This document shows positions 34,529-45,024 of a DNA stretch of 64,000 nucleotides, piece after piece. The position numbers and the translations under genes are program-made. The stretch lies in assembly GCA_006218035.1 (NCBI GenBank), contig VBWC01000004.1:159537-223536 (forward strand), in the 5' to 3' direction. This DNA comes from Gammaproteobacteria bacterium. Its GTDB lineage: Bacteria; Pseudomonadota; Gammaproteobacteria; VBWC01. Within the stretch, counting starts at the first letter, position 1. Every line of letters starts with the position of its first letter. The notes below the pieces were generated by a model that saw only the letters and a program-made list of their open reading frames with translations, did no database searches and was not told the origin of the DNA.

Positions 34529-35165
34529 TTACCCCTTGTGGCGCTTTAATCTGCCATATTCGTCCTCGATCCGCATGTGTCGTTCGTGCCGCCTCCCCAG
34601 TTTGAGCGGTCCGAAGTAAACATTCCAGATCCCGTCATCGACCTTTTCCAGTCCCACGTATTCGCCGGCACAGGCAATCGAGACGTTCACCCAGTCGCTG
34701 TTCCAGCGTATCCCGCCATTGGCAGAAACGTAACGCATCTCGAAGCGATCCGGGTATTCAAGCGGCGGCAGTTTGTTGGGCATCTCACGGGGTGACGACT
34801 CATATACGGACGCCGGTGTCTGCTGATCGAGCGCTTCGTGGGGTCGTTCAGTATTGAACTCCTCCCGGAATCGGTTGAACTTGCGCTGTTGCGCTTGCAG
34901 GTTTCCGGCCGGTGGTTTCGTGGCCTCGGCCTTCAAGGTCTTGTGCATGCGTTCGTGCCGGCCATTCTGCTGCGGCTTACCGGGTTCGATCAGTTCGGCA
35001 GCACCCCGAGGCGCACCCACCAGGCCGAGAGACTGGAGAGTCGTGCGAGTGTGTTGGTCGCAAACGGCACGCCGTTGCCGGTGCGAATCCGGGTGGGCAA
35101 TCCGAACTCCCTGAACAGGCGCGTGAACACGGGTTTGGACCCTGAAGTCTCCCCACATCTTCCCT
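34529..35165 (-). pseudogene. IS481-family transposase remnant (C-terminal half, frameshifted)
   Basis: The reading P-T-R-I-R-T-G-N-G-V-P-F-A in one frame continues as E-L-I-E-P-G-K-P-Q-Q-N-G-R-H-E-R-M-H in another, then F-N-R-F-R-E-E-F-N-T-E-R-P-H-E-A-L and a beta-rich tail ending in R-L-K-R-H-K-G. This is the IS481-type DDE domain with its C-terminal extension. The N-terminal half and helix-turn-helix are absent, and the frameshift lies near 35030. It abuts the IS4-type fragment at about 35165. Confidence 0.82.
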
Positions 35166-35169
35166 TGCC

Positions 35170-35639
35170 TCACACTGCCTGCGCAAGCACATTGCGCAAC
35201 CGCGCACAGGCTTGCGCAGGCCATTCGGATAGTCGTGTGCCGTGGCGTCGCAAGGATTCCCACCCCAGCCACACCGCCGAGTGTCGAGCGCGTCGGGTGG
35301 CGAGTTCAGGATGTGCGATAAGCGACGCAGTGACGATCGCAAGTCCTTCGAGCCAGGCCGCAAGGGTAGCGAGCGCGTGGATCAGAAGCAGCATTTCAAG
35401 ACGCTTCGGGTCGCGCGTCAACGTGTCTTCAAAGGCGACGCCGTAACGATGAGACTTGAGGTCACGGAAGGACTGCTCGATCTGCCTACGTTTGGCGTAG
35501 AGCGCCACGATCCGGGCTGCCGAGAGGCCAGCGAGCGAAGCCGACGTGGCGAGCAACCAGGGTTCGCGCTCGCGTTGAGCGATCTTGCGCGAGTAAGCGC
35601 TGCGTGCGCGTTGGCCATAGTGTAGTGGCATAGTGAATA
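35170..35639 (-). pseudogene. IS4-family transposase fragment (C-terminal)
   Basis: E-P-W-L-L-A-T-S, then V-A-L-Y-A-K-R-R-Q-I-E-Q-S-F-R-D-L-K-S-H-R-Y-G is the C-terminal DDE region (Y-x2-R-x3-E-x6-K signature) of IS4-type transposases. The 5' part is missing: the frame runs into the left end of the intact-looking IS3-family element at 35640, which apparently inserted into or beside it. Confidence 0.8.
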
Positions 35640-35660
35640 TGGCCACCTGATTCTGGGTGA

Positions 35661-36868
<1,208 letters not shown>

Positions 36869-37051
36869 CCACTACAAATTCTGGATGGTCAGTTTTTCGG
36901 GAGAACCTCATGAACATGGCGCGTTGCACCACTAGCACGCTCGATATACGGGTGTTTATTCCTATCCAAAATATCGTATGCCTAGCGACAAACCAAGAGT
37001 GTTTGCAAAACTAACGGACGATGTCGCGAGAAACGAGCCTGTAAACAATTC

Positions 37052-38340
37052 TGTGTAACTGCCCAGCTATAGAGTCGCCGGCATCCGCTCGGGGAACTCG
37101 ATCATAAAACGATTCAGCGCACCGTTCCAATTACGGATTGGCATGGACCATTTTTTCGCTGCGGCTTCAACTGCCAAGTACACAACCTTCAAAGCGGCCT
37201 GGTCGTGCGGAAACACCTTGCGATTGTTCACAGCCTTGCGAATCACACTGTTTAAGGACTCGATGGCATTGGTGGTGTAAATCACCTTGCGGATATCATC
37301 GGGGTAGTCGAACAGCGTCATCAGGTTCGGCCAGTGGCGCCGCCAGCTCTGACTGATGGTGGGGTATTTCTCGTCCCAGGTGTCGGCAAAGACCGCCAGT
37401 TCCTGCTCAGCCTCATCTACGGACAATGACCGGTAAATCTTTTTCAGATCGGCCGCCACGACTTTGCGGTCCTTCCAGGACACAAACTTCAGTGAGTTGC
37501 GTACCATGTGGACAATGCAGAGCTGGATTTTGGTCTGCGGGTAAACGGTGTTGATCGCTTCCGGAAAGCCGCTTAGCCCATCCACGGGGGCGATAAAGAT
37601 GTCTCTGAGGCCTCGGTTCTGCAGTTCGGTCAGCACTGACAGCCAGAACTTGCGCCCTCGGTCTCGGCCAACCACAAGCCCAACAGCTCCTTGTGACCCT
37701 CCAGATTGATGCCCAGTGCCAGATAGATGGCCTTGTTGATCACCCGCTTGCCCTGGCGGATCTTGAGCACGATGCAGTCGAGGTAGACGATCGGATAAAT
37801 GTCATCGAGCGGGCGGGATTGCCATTCCAGTACCCTGTCCAGCGCCGCATCGGTAACCTTGGAAATCAGGGCCGGCGAAACGTCCGCGTCGTACATCTCC
37901 TTAAAGGTGGCGACGATATCCCGCGTGCTCATGCCCTTGGCATACAGGGCCAGGATCTGATCATCAAACTGGGTCAGGCGTGTCTGGCCCTTGCGGATCA
38001 ATTGGGGCTCGAAAGTGCCGTTGCGGTCGCGTGGCGTCTCAATCTCGACTTCGCCATGATCGCCCTTCAGGGTCTTTCTGCTATAGCCGTTACGACTGTT
38101 GCCGGTGCCGCGGCCTTTGGACTCATGCGTGGCGTAACCCAAGTAATCATCAACTTCGGCGCCCAGCGCCGCTTCGACCGCCAGCTTCTTCAGCAACCGG
38201 CTGAAATCCGCCAGATCCTACTCAGATTTGAACTGCTTGCCAACCTTGCGGCTAACGCCGCGATATCTTCTGGAATTTCTGTCTTGCTCATTTCCCTTCT
38301 CCTTTACTATAAAGAGTATTGGTCTATGAGCAGTTACACA
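37052..38340 (-). mobile_element. IS256-family insertion sequence, decayed
   Basis: Inverted ends TGTGTAACTGC are found at 37052 (plus strand) and at 38340 (minus strand), with about 1.29 kb between, the usual size. Everything inside reads as one IS256-type transposase with several lesions. No certain 8-9 bp target duplication was found next to the ends. Confidence 0.82.
37067..38291 (-). pseudogene. IS256-family (Mutator-like) transposase, multiply broken
   Basis: The ATG at 38291 has an AGGAG site and gives M-S-K-T-E-I-P-E-D-I-A-A-L, but the frame is lost near 38235. The next frame (K-Q-F-K-S-E) meets TAG at 38218-38220 before [11 protein letters not shown]. The main body ([15 protein letters not shown], then [11 protein letters not shown]) runs to about 37650. 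There another frameshift moves to [21 protein letters not shown] and T-T-N-A-I-E-S-L-N. At least two frameshifts and one stop make it inactive. Confidence 0.85.
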
Positions 38341-38388
38341 ATCTGATTTACAGTCTCCGAGAAACCTGTGAGCATGTACGCAAAAAAA

Positions 38389-38414
38389 AGAGAAGGGCGT
38401 TTCCACCCTTCTCT
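38389..38414. terminator. Bidirectional intrinsic terminator
   Basis: AGAGAAGGG (38389-38397) pairs perfectly with CCCTTCTCT (38406-38414). The stem is followed by a T-run on the plus strand and, on the minus strand, by eight Ts (the A-run at 38382-38389). It lies 3' of the exported-protein gene at 38451. Confidence 0.85.
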
Positions 38415-38419
38415 TTTTG

Positions 38420-38444
38420 ATCGGCTAGTGCAGCACTAGCCGAT
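38420..38444. terminator. Perfect palindromic hairpin, second part of a double terminator
   Basis: ATCGGCTAGTGC, one A, then GCACTAGCCGAT forms a perfect 12-bp stem just after the stop of the minus-strand gene. Read on that strand, it is followed by CAAAAAG and then the stronger terminator at 38389-38414. Confidence 0.65.
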
Positions 38445-38450
38445 ATTTTG

Positions 38451-39422
38451 CTACAAGCCCGGTGCCGAACCGAAAGAGTTCGTAAGGCCCGTACCAGCAC
38501 CCCAAGCCCATGGACCCGCTTCGGCCTGGCTTCCGCCAAAGTCGAAGGTATCCTTTCTCTGAGTACCAGCGCCGCCACCGAAAGCGGTGCTGAAGTTCTG
38601 AAGCGACTGGTAGCCGGCAAACTGCATACCAAGCGTGTCAAGGCTTATGCGCTGACCAATCCAAGTGACGACGATGTCTTCACCAGTTCTCCAGTCGACG
38701 GTTCCACCCAATGACGTCGTGGTGCCCTGACCTGTCGGAAGTACCGCCGTGCGAGTTCCGGCGAAGACATTCACATCTCCGGAAACACGACGCAGCGCAA
38801 ACGCAGTCTTGTCAAATGTCGCAGTTGATTGAAGGGTACTTAAATCCAGCCCGACATCTTGGCCCAACCGCAGATCTGTCCCGGTAACGGCACCGTTCGT
38901 GGCGAGATTGCGACGCAGAAACAACGTGCTCGAGAAATCGTCATTTGTTTTCGCGCCTGTGCCAGATGTACCGTTGTTGTCGGTAACCGCCTGGTTGATC
39001 AGGATACCTGCTCCGGAACCCGCGAAATTACCTGTCTGGAGCTCAGCACTTGATGTCATGCCGTTGCCCGCTGTCACGTCGTTAACGGTCAACTTGCTCA
39101 TAACCCCGTTACCCGAACCGCCAGCAGCTTGTTCAACGAAGGTTTCACCGCTGAACTGCAAACTTCCTGCAGTACCGGTTACTCCGCTGTCCGTAACGAC
39201 TGTCTGAAAAAATGTTTGCGAACCAATAGCAACCTGCTGCTGCAGGAACCCAGTCTCGCTGACCAACGTGGTACAGGTCCACCCCGCACCGCAACCGGTG
39301 ATTGTACCGCTAGATGCCGACCATGTACTGAAAGTCGGGGCAGCCATTACTGCACCGGGCACAAAAACCGCTGCAGCCGTGCCTGCGAGGGTTAGCGTTC
39401 TAATTACACTACGCAGTTTCAT
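38451..39422 (-). CDS. Exported Gly/Thr/Ser-rich protein of unknown function
   Basis: A 323-residue protein with a clear signal peptide (L-T-L-A-G-T-A-A-A-V-F-V-P-G-A-V-M-A-A). The mature part is rich in T, G, S and A, with one Cys pair near the start (G-C-G-A-G-W-T-C-T-T). There is no transmembrane anchor at the C-terminus, which ends N-S-F-G-S-A-P-G-L, and no PEP-CTERM or LPXTG signal. A GGGGGTAT ribosome site precedes the ATG and a double hairpin follows the stop, so it looks like a well-defined single-gene unit. I do not recognise the family; a secreted or surface protein is the only safe statement. Confidence 0.78.
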   Translation of the reverse strand: MKLRSVIRTLTLAGTAAAVFVPGAVMAAPTFSTWSASSGTITGCGAGWTCTTLVSETGFLQQQVAIGSQTFFQTVVTDSGVTGTAGSLQFSGETFVEQAAGGSGNGVMSKLTVNDVTAGNGMTSSAELQTGNFAGSGAGILINQAVTDNNGTSGTGAKTNDDFSSTLFLRRNLATNGAVTGTDLRLGQDVGLDLSTLQSTATFDKTAFALRRVSGDVNVFAGTRTAVLPTGQGTTTSLGGTVDWRTGEDIVVTWIGQRISLDTLGMQFAGYQSLQNFSTAFGGGAGTQRKDTFDFGGSQAEAGPWAWGAGTGLTNSFGSAPGL

Positions 39423-39913
39423 TCCAAATACCCCCTAAATTTCAATTAGTTACGCTACTAACCCTTCCATTGAGCAAGGCGTAGACCATTTTCCTCTCTG
39501 CTCAGCATCCCGTCGAGCAGCCAAAAATCGAACACTTATATGAGCGTTTATACCAAACTACAGTTGCTTGTGTCAAGCGGGAATGACCATTTCTTGACAT
39601 GCCCGCGGCCAAATTTCCTTCGCTCTAGATATAGTATCGGCAGATTTGTCTACAAATTGAGCACTATTCACTATGGTTCGCTCCTTAAACAAAACACCCA
39701 AGGATAAGGCTATAGGTAAAAAACAATATAGATCATTTACTTAACTTGGATTCTACTTGGGACTGCGCCAAAGGCAGCGCAGATCGATTCATGGCCACTT
39801 CAAACGCCGCCTTCCCTTACACACCTGTTAAAATTAAAATCGGTAATTTGCCGTTCGAAGGTGCACCCAACGTTGGGGCCGCATAAATTGTTCAAGAACT
39901 GAAAACAAATCTC
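39423..39913. other. 491-base AT-rich intergenic stretch
   Basis: No gene or RNA was recognised between the start of the exported-protein gene and the stop of the phosphatase gene. Base use is AT-richer than most of the window. The part near 39423 must contain the promoter of the exported-protein gene, but no convincing boxes stand out. Confidence 0.5.
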
Positions 39914-40555
39914 CTAACTCGTGCCGTGAGACAAGCTAAGATTGAGATAAACAAGATTATTCTGTTTCTTCCCATAATCGACGCGACTTACGGAACCGTA
40001 GTCAACTGACAATTGACGGTAACTTTCAATCGGCATCCCCAACGCCCTCGCAACACTAACCCGTATAGGGCCAACATGCGCCACCAGAACCACGATCTCA
40101 CCTGCATGCCGACCAAGCAGTATCGATAATTGCTGCCCGACTCGGGCCGATAAATCGTGTATCGATTCACCACCTTCCGGTAAAAAGCCAACCGGGTCCT
40201 CTTTCCAGGCCTGGTATTCTTCGGGAAACCGCTTCGCAATATCATCAAAATACAATCCGTCCCAAATACCAAACGGGCGTTCCTTCAGCGCTTCCGAGAA
40301 ATGTACCAACGCCCCTGTCGCGTCAGCAATCACCCGAGCAGTCATAGAGGTACGTGCCGAAGGACTGGCGTAAATCACACTCACACCCTTGCCTTGTAAA
40401 AAATTCGCGGCCGCAGCAGCATGGGTCATTCCTTCCGCATTTAGCTCTGGGTCTTCCTTGTCATCACAATAAACCCGATCCACGGGAAAGCTGGTTTTGC
40501 CATGCCTGACGAAAATTACTTGGGTTGTTTTTTCTTTCTCGCGCATATTTACCAA
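39914..40555 (-). CDS. Histidine phosphatase family protein (phosphoglycerate mutase-like)
   Basis: The 213-residue product has the R-H-G-K-T motif (phosphohistidine) near residue 17, then P-E-L-N-A-E-G, Y-A-S-P-S-A-R-T-S-M-T-A, and the second catalytic His in V-A-H-V-G-P-I-R. A CobC/GpmB-type phosphatase acting on a small phosphate ester is likely; the exact substrate is unknown. It lies 13 bases after nikR and at the end of the molybdopterin cluster. A start at 40546 (MREKEK) is also possible. Confidence 0.85.
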   Translation of the reverse strand: MVNMREKEKTTQVIFVRHGKTSFPVDRVYCDDKEDPELNAEGMTHAAAAANFLQGKGVSVIYASPSARTSMTARVIADATGALVHFSEALKERPFGIWDGLYFDDIAKRFPEEYQAWKEDPVGFLPEGGESIHDLSARVGQQLSILLGRHAGEIVVLVAHVGPIRVSVARALGMPIESYRQLSVDYGSVSRVDYGKKQNNLVYLNLSLSHGTS

Positions 40556-40568
40556 GAAGCTCTACCCG

Positions 40569-41030
40569 TCATGTTTTCGGATAACTATGCGCGTGCGGCT
40601 CCGCCGCGTGAGCGCCAACCTCCCAATTTATTTCCACCGGAATCATATTTAACCGGCCATGCCGCACACCGCGTGAGGCCATAACCGAATTGGCGAAATC
40701 ACGTACCGCGCTTACACCACCTCGCAACATGACCACTTCGAGACAATTATCATGATCAAGATGAATGTGCGTGCTGGACAACGTCATGTCGTGATGATCG
40801 TGGTGAGCCGACGTAATCCGCGCTGCCAACTCGAGTTCATGGTGATTATAAACGTAACTCAGTGTCGCCACGCAATAACCGTCTTCTGACGTCTGAAGAC
40901 GGTCCGAATCCAGCCGCTCACGAATCAAGTCCCGCAGGGCCTCGGATCGATTCGAATAACGATGATCCCTTATAAAACTATCAAATTGTTGCGCGAGCTC
41001 CGGCTCCAACGACATCGTTATACGTTCCAT
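40569..41030 (-). CDS. nikR: NikR-type nickel-responsive transcriptional regulator
   Basis: A 153-residue ribbon-helix-helix plus ACT-domain regulator. The N-terminus E-R-I-T-M-S-L-E-P-E-L and S-N-R-S-E-A-L-R-D-L-I-R is the DNA-binding fold. The ACT domain has the nickel ligands in register with E. coli NikR: H77, H88, H90 (T-H-I-H) and C96 (N-C-L-E-V). Residues 130-153 form a short His-containing tail. In characterised bacteria NikR represses nickel uptake. Here it lies among moa genes and no nickel transporter is in the window, so its targets may differ. It has a CAGGAGAAG ribosome site. Confidence 0.92.
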   Translation of the reverse strand: MERITMSLEPELAQQFDSFIRDHRYSNRSEALRDLIRERLDSDRLQTSEDGYCVATLSYVYNHHELELAARITSAHHDHHDMTLSSTHIHLDHDNCLEVVMLRGGVSAVRDFANSVMASRGVRHGRLNMIPVEINWEVGAHAAEPHAHSYPKT

Positions 41031-41195
41031 TTAAATCTTCTCCTGAAAAACACTCTTCAATTAAGCGGAGAAGCATAACGTTGCCGCGACGACCTTTCAA
41101 AAATTCCAACAAGGCGCGCCGTTTTATAAAACCCTACCACGATTCTACAAAGACTATCCGACAGCACAAAAAACCGAACCTTGAGCAGCAGCCTA

Positions 41196-41666
41196 CTACG
41201 CTGATCGCTTGGCTCTGCCTATTGCTGCGGCGGCCGGATCAGCAGTGTTGTGCTCGACCCAACGCTTACCTTGCGGAGTCGCTTCACGCTTCCAAAACGG
41301 GGCTCGTTCTTTCAAATAGTTAATAATGTATCGACAAGCATCGAACGCATCAGCGCGATGTGCCGCCCAAACTGCAACCAGCACAATCGGCTCGCTAGGT
41401 TTAATGTCGCCTACGCGATGCACCACATACGCATTCATGATGTTGGAAAGTCGCGCCGCCTCCTCCATTACGCCTAAGATGTGCGCCTCAGTCATCCCCG
41501 GATAGTGATCAAGAAACATCGACGATACGTCGTGACCGTCGTTGAAATCGCGCATCGTCCCAACAAATGTCACGACGCCACCATGTTTACCTTTTGGTAG
41601 CGTATTTTCGTAGTCTCTAGTCACCGCGTAGGGATCAAAAGGGATGCCATGGATCTCGACTTTCAC
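41196..41666 (-). CDS. moaE: Molybdopterin synthase catalytic subunit
   Basis: MoaE, with thiocarboxylated MoaD, inserts the dithiolene sulfurs into precursor Z (cPMP). The 156-residue protein shows V-T-F-V-G-T-M-R-D, L-D-H-Y-P-G-M-T-E, V-H-R-V-G-D-I-K-P-S-E-P-I-V-L-V-A and the catalytic-lysine region P-F-W-K-R-E. It follows moaD after three bases. Confidence 0.95.
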   Translation of the reverse strand: MKVEIHGIPFDPYAVTRDYENTLPKGKHGGVVTFVGTMRDFNDGHDVSSMFLDHYPGMTEAHILGVMEEAARLSNIMNAYVVHRVGDIKPSEPIVLVAVWAAHRADAFDACRYIINYLKERAPFWKREATPQGKRWVEHNTADPAAAAIGRAKRSA

Positions 41667-41669
41667 AAT

Positions 41670-41903
41670 TCAACCTCCGGTCACGGGCGGAAAAAACGCA
41701 ACCTCGTCGCCGTTCTTAACTTCCGCGTTACCGTCCTTATATTCCATATTGACAGCGATCAGGGTGTTCGATGGCAACGGCTGACCCGAAATTTTCTTCC
41801 ATAGATTCGCAACCGTCATCGCGCTACCTTCAAGCACAACTGTATCTTCTGCTTTGCCCATTCGGTCACGCATGCTGGCAAAATATCTGATTTTGACCGA
41901 CAT
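41670..41903 (-). CDS. moaD: Molybdopterin synthase sulfur carrier subunit
   Basis: A 77-residue ubiquitin-like sulfur carrier. It begins V-K-I-R-Y-F-A-S-M-R-D and ends F-F-P-P-V-T-G-G, the required di-glycine C-terminus that MoeB adenylates and that is then thiocarboxylated. It is the small subunit partner of MoaE encoded next. A MoeB-like gene lies at 63486. Confidence 0.95.
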   Translation of the reverse strand: MSVKIRYFASMRDRMGKAEDTVVLEGSAMTVANLWKKISGQPLPSNTLIAVNMEYKDGNAEVKNGDEVAFFPPVTGG

Positions 41904-41932
41904 TATATTTTCTCTGAGCTAATTCCTGCGAT

Positions 41933-42427
41933 TCAAGAACCTGTCCGACGCCATGTGCCCGATTTACCACCGGACTTCGCCAGTAAACCGATCCCGTCCA
42001 TCACCATGCCGCGATCAACCGCCTTACACATGTCGTAAATCGTCAGCAGTGCAACCTGAACGGCGGTGATAGCTTCCATTTCAACGCCAGTCTTGCCGTC
42101 ACAACGCACGCTAGCTCGACAATAAACGGAGTTACGTGCCGGCTCAGGCGTCAACTCAAGCTCGACGTTAGTAATTGATATGGGATGGCAGAGGGGAACG
42201 AGATCGGGGGTTTTCTTGGCACCCATGATCCCTGCCACTCTAGCGATACCAAGCACATCGCCTTTCTTGTGGCTGCCCTCCATAATTTTCTGCAGCGTCG
42301 TCGGATTCATCGTGATGCGTCCTTCAGCCACCGCTTCGCGAACCGTAACCGCCTTGTCGCCGACATCCACCATGTGTGCTTCGCCAGCAGTGTTAAAATG
42401 TGTCAGTGTATCTCCCATAACCAGCAT
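41933..42427 (-). CDS. moaC: Cyclic pyranopterin monophosphate synthase
   Basis: MoaC converts the 3',8-cyclo-GTP made by MoaA into cPMP. Typical motifs are [22 protein letters not shown] and [24 protein letters not shown]. Starts at 42427 (AGAGGA very close) or 42418 (MGDTLTHF) are both possible. It follows moaA by 27 bases. Confidence 0.96.
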   Translation of the reverse strand: MLVMGDTLTHFNTAGEAHMVDVGDKAVTVREAVAEGRITMNPTTLQKIMEGSHKKGDVLGIARVAGIMGAKKTPDLVPLCHPISITNVELELTPEPARNSVYCRASVRCDGKTGVEMEAITAVQVALLTIYDMCKAVDRGMVMDGIGLLAKSGGKSGTWRRTGS

Positions 42428-42454
42428 CGTCCTCTAAAACCAATCACGAAAAGT

Positions 42455-43549
42455 CTACCCACCTATCTGGGTCATACTTGAACGGGTCCCCAAACCTGAG
42501 ATATCAATTTTTTGAACAGAACTCTTCTTCGCTTCCCACCCATCGACATGCTTATCGGAAAACGCCTTACGAAAGACCATCTCAACATCACGATCACTCC
42601 CACCACTGCGCATGAGATTGCGCACATCGTATTCATCGTCCGAGTAGAGGCAGTTACGTATAGAACCATCGGCGGTCAGTCGAATGCGCGTGCAATTCAC
42701 GCACAAGCTGCGTGTAAAGGCGGGGATTACAGCAATTTTTCCTGCGTAACCTGGCACTTTAAATATGTGGTGCTCGGTTTTAGTACCAGACACCACCTCA
42801 ACACCTGGATACAAATCATGTATCTGCCTAACCATCGTTTCTGCGCTTGTGAAATGCTCACCAGACTCCCAGATCTGTTGCGCATCGAACGGCATAAATT
42901 CAATGAAGCGCACGGTAACAGGCCAGTTTTTCGTCAATTCACAGAATGCCGGCAACTCGTCGTCGTTGAACCCTTTCATCAAAACATTATTTATCTTTAC
43001 CGAAGTCAATCCTGTATCTATGGCGAGCTGAATACTATCGATAGTTTTCTGCAACCCTTCACGTCGCGTAATACGGAGAAAGCGATCCTCTTGAAGCGTA
43101 TCCAAGCTGATATTTAGCCCTGTTAGCCCCGCTTTCTTGAAATCCGCCGCATAACGGTCAAGCAACAGACCATTAGTTGTCATATACACGGACTTAACAC
43201 CGGGCGTCGCTTTGGCACCCGCGACTAACTCTACTATATCTTTGCGAACCGTCGGCTCGCCACCGGTAAACCGCACCTTCCTTACACCCATGTTCGCTAA
43301 CACTTGGATAACACGCATAATTTCTTCAGCGCTAAGGATTTTGTCCTTATCCTTAAAGTCCACACCCTCCTCGGGCATACAATAGGTGCAGCGAAGATTG
43401 CATTTTTCGGTGACGGCGATACGCACATAATTAAATGTGCGACCAAACTTATCTTGGAGTGGCGGCAGCGGATGCTGGTACTCCGAAGCTACCGAGCTCT
43501 TAGTAGCCGACTGGTCGAGCTCATTACTAACTTGTTTATTTACTTGCAT
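42455..43549 (-). CDS. moaA: GTP 3',8-cyclase (radical SAM)
   Basis: The first enzyme of molybdenum-cofactor synthesis. The N-terminal radical-SAM cluster motif is C-N-L-R-C-T-Y-C, with V-R-F-T-G-G-E-P-T-V-R after it. The C-terminal second 4Fe-4S site uses C-V-N-C-T-R-I-R-L and a later N-C-L-Y-S. The protein ends T-Q-I-G-G, the conserved GG tail needed for catalysis. The 364 residues include about 30 extra at the N-terminus. It leads the moaA-C-D-E run. Confidence 0.97.
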   Translation of the reverse strand: MQVNKQVSNELDQSATKSSVASEYQHPLPPLQDKFGRTFNYVRIAVTEKCNLRCTYCMPEEGVDFKDKDKILSAEEIMRVIQVLANMGVRKVRFTGGEPTVRKDIVELVAGAKATPGVKSVYMTTNGLLLDRYAADFKKAGLTGLNISLDTLQEDRFLRITRREGLQKTIDSIQLAIDTGLTSVKINNVLMKGFNDDELPAFCELTKNWPVTVRFIEFMPFDAQQIWESGEHFTSAETMVRQIHDLYPGVEVVSGTKTEHHIFKVPGYAGKIAVIPAFTRSLCVNCTRIRLTADGSIRNCLYSDDEYDVRNLMRSGGSDRDVEMVFRKAFSDKHVDGWEAKKSSVQKIDISGLGTRSSMTQIGG

Positions 43550-43943
43550 TTTTTGTGTCCAAGGGGCTGCGGGCTTGCCGATTCAGACCTCACAACTATA
43601 TAACCAAGTAAAACTGTCAGAAATATACGCTAAACGCTCGTTAACCTCAAGCCCGCCAAGTACGAGGTGCCGGCTAGACTACAATTTCTAGACGACGCAT
43701 ATCCTATTGATTTTTAATACCTTTAACAACTCAGCAAATCCGTGGGCCGCGCGCGTGGACGCGCCTCGTCCATCCAAAGAGCGAAAGCCCATTATACTGA
43801 AATTAGCGCCAGAAAGGTGTATTTCTTTAGCGCACCACTCAGTGTTTTTGAACCCTCGACCCCACCACCTCCTTCAGTTTACAAGTTGACAGCAACCAAG
43901 CTACGCACATAGCTTAGACCTTTTTACCAAAGGCTCAGTTTCT
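43550..43943. other. Intergenic region between moaA and the Kelch gene
   Basis: About 390 bases between divergent genes. I looked for a molybdenum-cofactor riboswitch upstream of moaA and saw no convincing conserved core. A 60-codon frame at 43707-43889 has no ribosome site and no recognisable protein character. Confidence 0.5.
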
Positions 43944-44894
43944 ATGAAATTATCGACTAGGGCGAGCTCCGGTACGGGGAGCTGGATTCAACGTACGCCG
44001 TTGAGCGTGGCGCGCTCGCATTGCGCCGTCGCGGTCGTGCACAACAGGATTTACGTGCTTGGCGGCGGTGGCCCGAACTTCCAAAGCCTCGATTCGAGCG
44101 TCGTGTACGACCCAAAATTGGACAAATGGAGTGACATTTCGCCAATGCCGACGCGCCGATCCGGAACTGTAACGACCGTTTGGGGGGGGAAGATTTACGT
44201 TATGGCCGGCGGCTTTAAGCAGCCAGACGGTACATTTAGGTTTTTGAATAAAGTTGAAATTTACGATCCTGACCTGGATCAATGGCAAGACGGTCCCGCG
44301 CTGATCATGCCGCATGATTATCCGGCAGTTGCGGAACTTGATGGCAAGGTATTTGTGCTGGGAGGGCACCATCCTGAAGCCTACCTAGGCGGCCCAAAGA
44401 CAGACCCGGGTTTTGACTATTGCGAACGGTTTGATCCAGTAATGGGAACCTGGCACCCCATCGCACCCTTATCTCAACCCCGGTTTGCACTGGCCGCCGT
44501 AACCATGGGCAACCGGATACTGGCTATGGGCGGGGTCGCATTTACACCACAAGGTTTTAATAACTTCACATTGATTGAAGAATACGACGCGCACCATGAT
44601 CGCTGGACCACCAGCGACAATTTCGTCCTCCCATGGCCGGCCGCCGGCTTAAGCGCCGCTATCATTGGCGACAAATTCTGCGTTTTCGGGGGATATAGCG
44701 GCGACGGCATCCACAATCGGGCCGCTCGTTACGACGCCGCTAGCAGCCTATGGACCCTGCTGCCGCCGATGCCCGCACCCCGTGCGGCGACTGGAGTCGC
44801 GGTGATCGGGGAAACTGTTTACCTAATAGGCGGCTGGGCCGACGATGGCCGCACTCCACAATCCACCCTGTTCAGCTATGATTTTTCCACGTAA
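43944..44894 (+). CDS. Kelch-repeat beta-propeller protein
   Basis: The 316-residue product contains about six Kelch blades, each with the G-G / Y / W pattern (I-Y-V-L-G-G-G, I-Y-V-M-A-G-G, V-F-V-L-G-G-H, C-V-F-G-G-Y, V-Y-L-I-G-G-W and Y-D-P-x-L-D-x-W spacers). There is no signal peptide, so it is probably cytoplasmic. Function is unknown; such propellers bind proteins or sugars, and some are sialic-acid mutarotases, but no specific residue supports that here. It lies directly upstream of the rpsU promoter at the edge of the inserted segment. Confidence 0.85.
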   Translation: MKLSTRASSGTGSWIQRTPLSVARSHCAVAVVHNRIYVLGGGGPNFQSLDSSVVYDPKLDKWSDISPMPTRRSGTVTTVWGGKIYVMAGGFKQPDGTFRFLNKVEIYDPDLDQWQDGPALIMPHDYPAVAELDGKVFVLGGHHPEAYLGGPKTDPGFDYCERFDPVMGTWHPIAPLSQPRFALAAVTMGNRILAMGGVAFTPQGFNNFTLIEEYDAHHDRWTTSDNFVLPWPAAGLSAAIIGDKFCVFGGYSGDGIHNRAARYDAASSLWTLLPPMPAPRAATGVAVIGETVYLIGGWADDGRTPQSTLFSYDFST

Positions 44895-44918
44895 GGCGCA
44901 AACAAACTGGTCAGGGCA

Positions 44919-44946
44919 TTGAGATTTTGCTACAAAAAGTTATAAT
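44919..44946 (+). promoter_or_regulatory. Sigma-70 promoter of the rpsU operon
   Basis: TTGAGA (44919-44924), a 16-base spacer and a consensus TATAAT (44941-44946) lie 78 bases before the rpsU start codon. This is the best promoter match I saw in the window. Confidence 0.8.
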
Positions 44947-45024
44947 TTCCCGTTCTGTCCCAGACAGCGTAGTCGCTAGCCGATGCTGGCACGCAACAAT
45001 TTCAGTTTAGAGGTAGCTCAATTT

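Noticed and set aside
43550-43700. Molybdenum-cofactor riboswitch upstream of moaA
   Set aside because: I could not find the conserved core or a stable multi-stem layout; a covariance-model search (Infernal, Moco RNA) would decide.
43707-43889. 60-codon open frame between moaA and the Kelch gene
   Set aside because: No ribosome site and no protein-like pattern.
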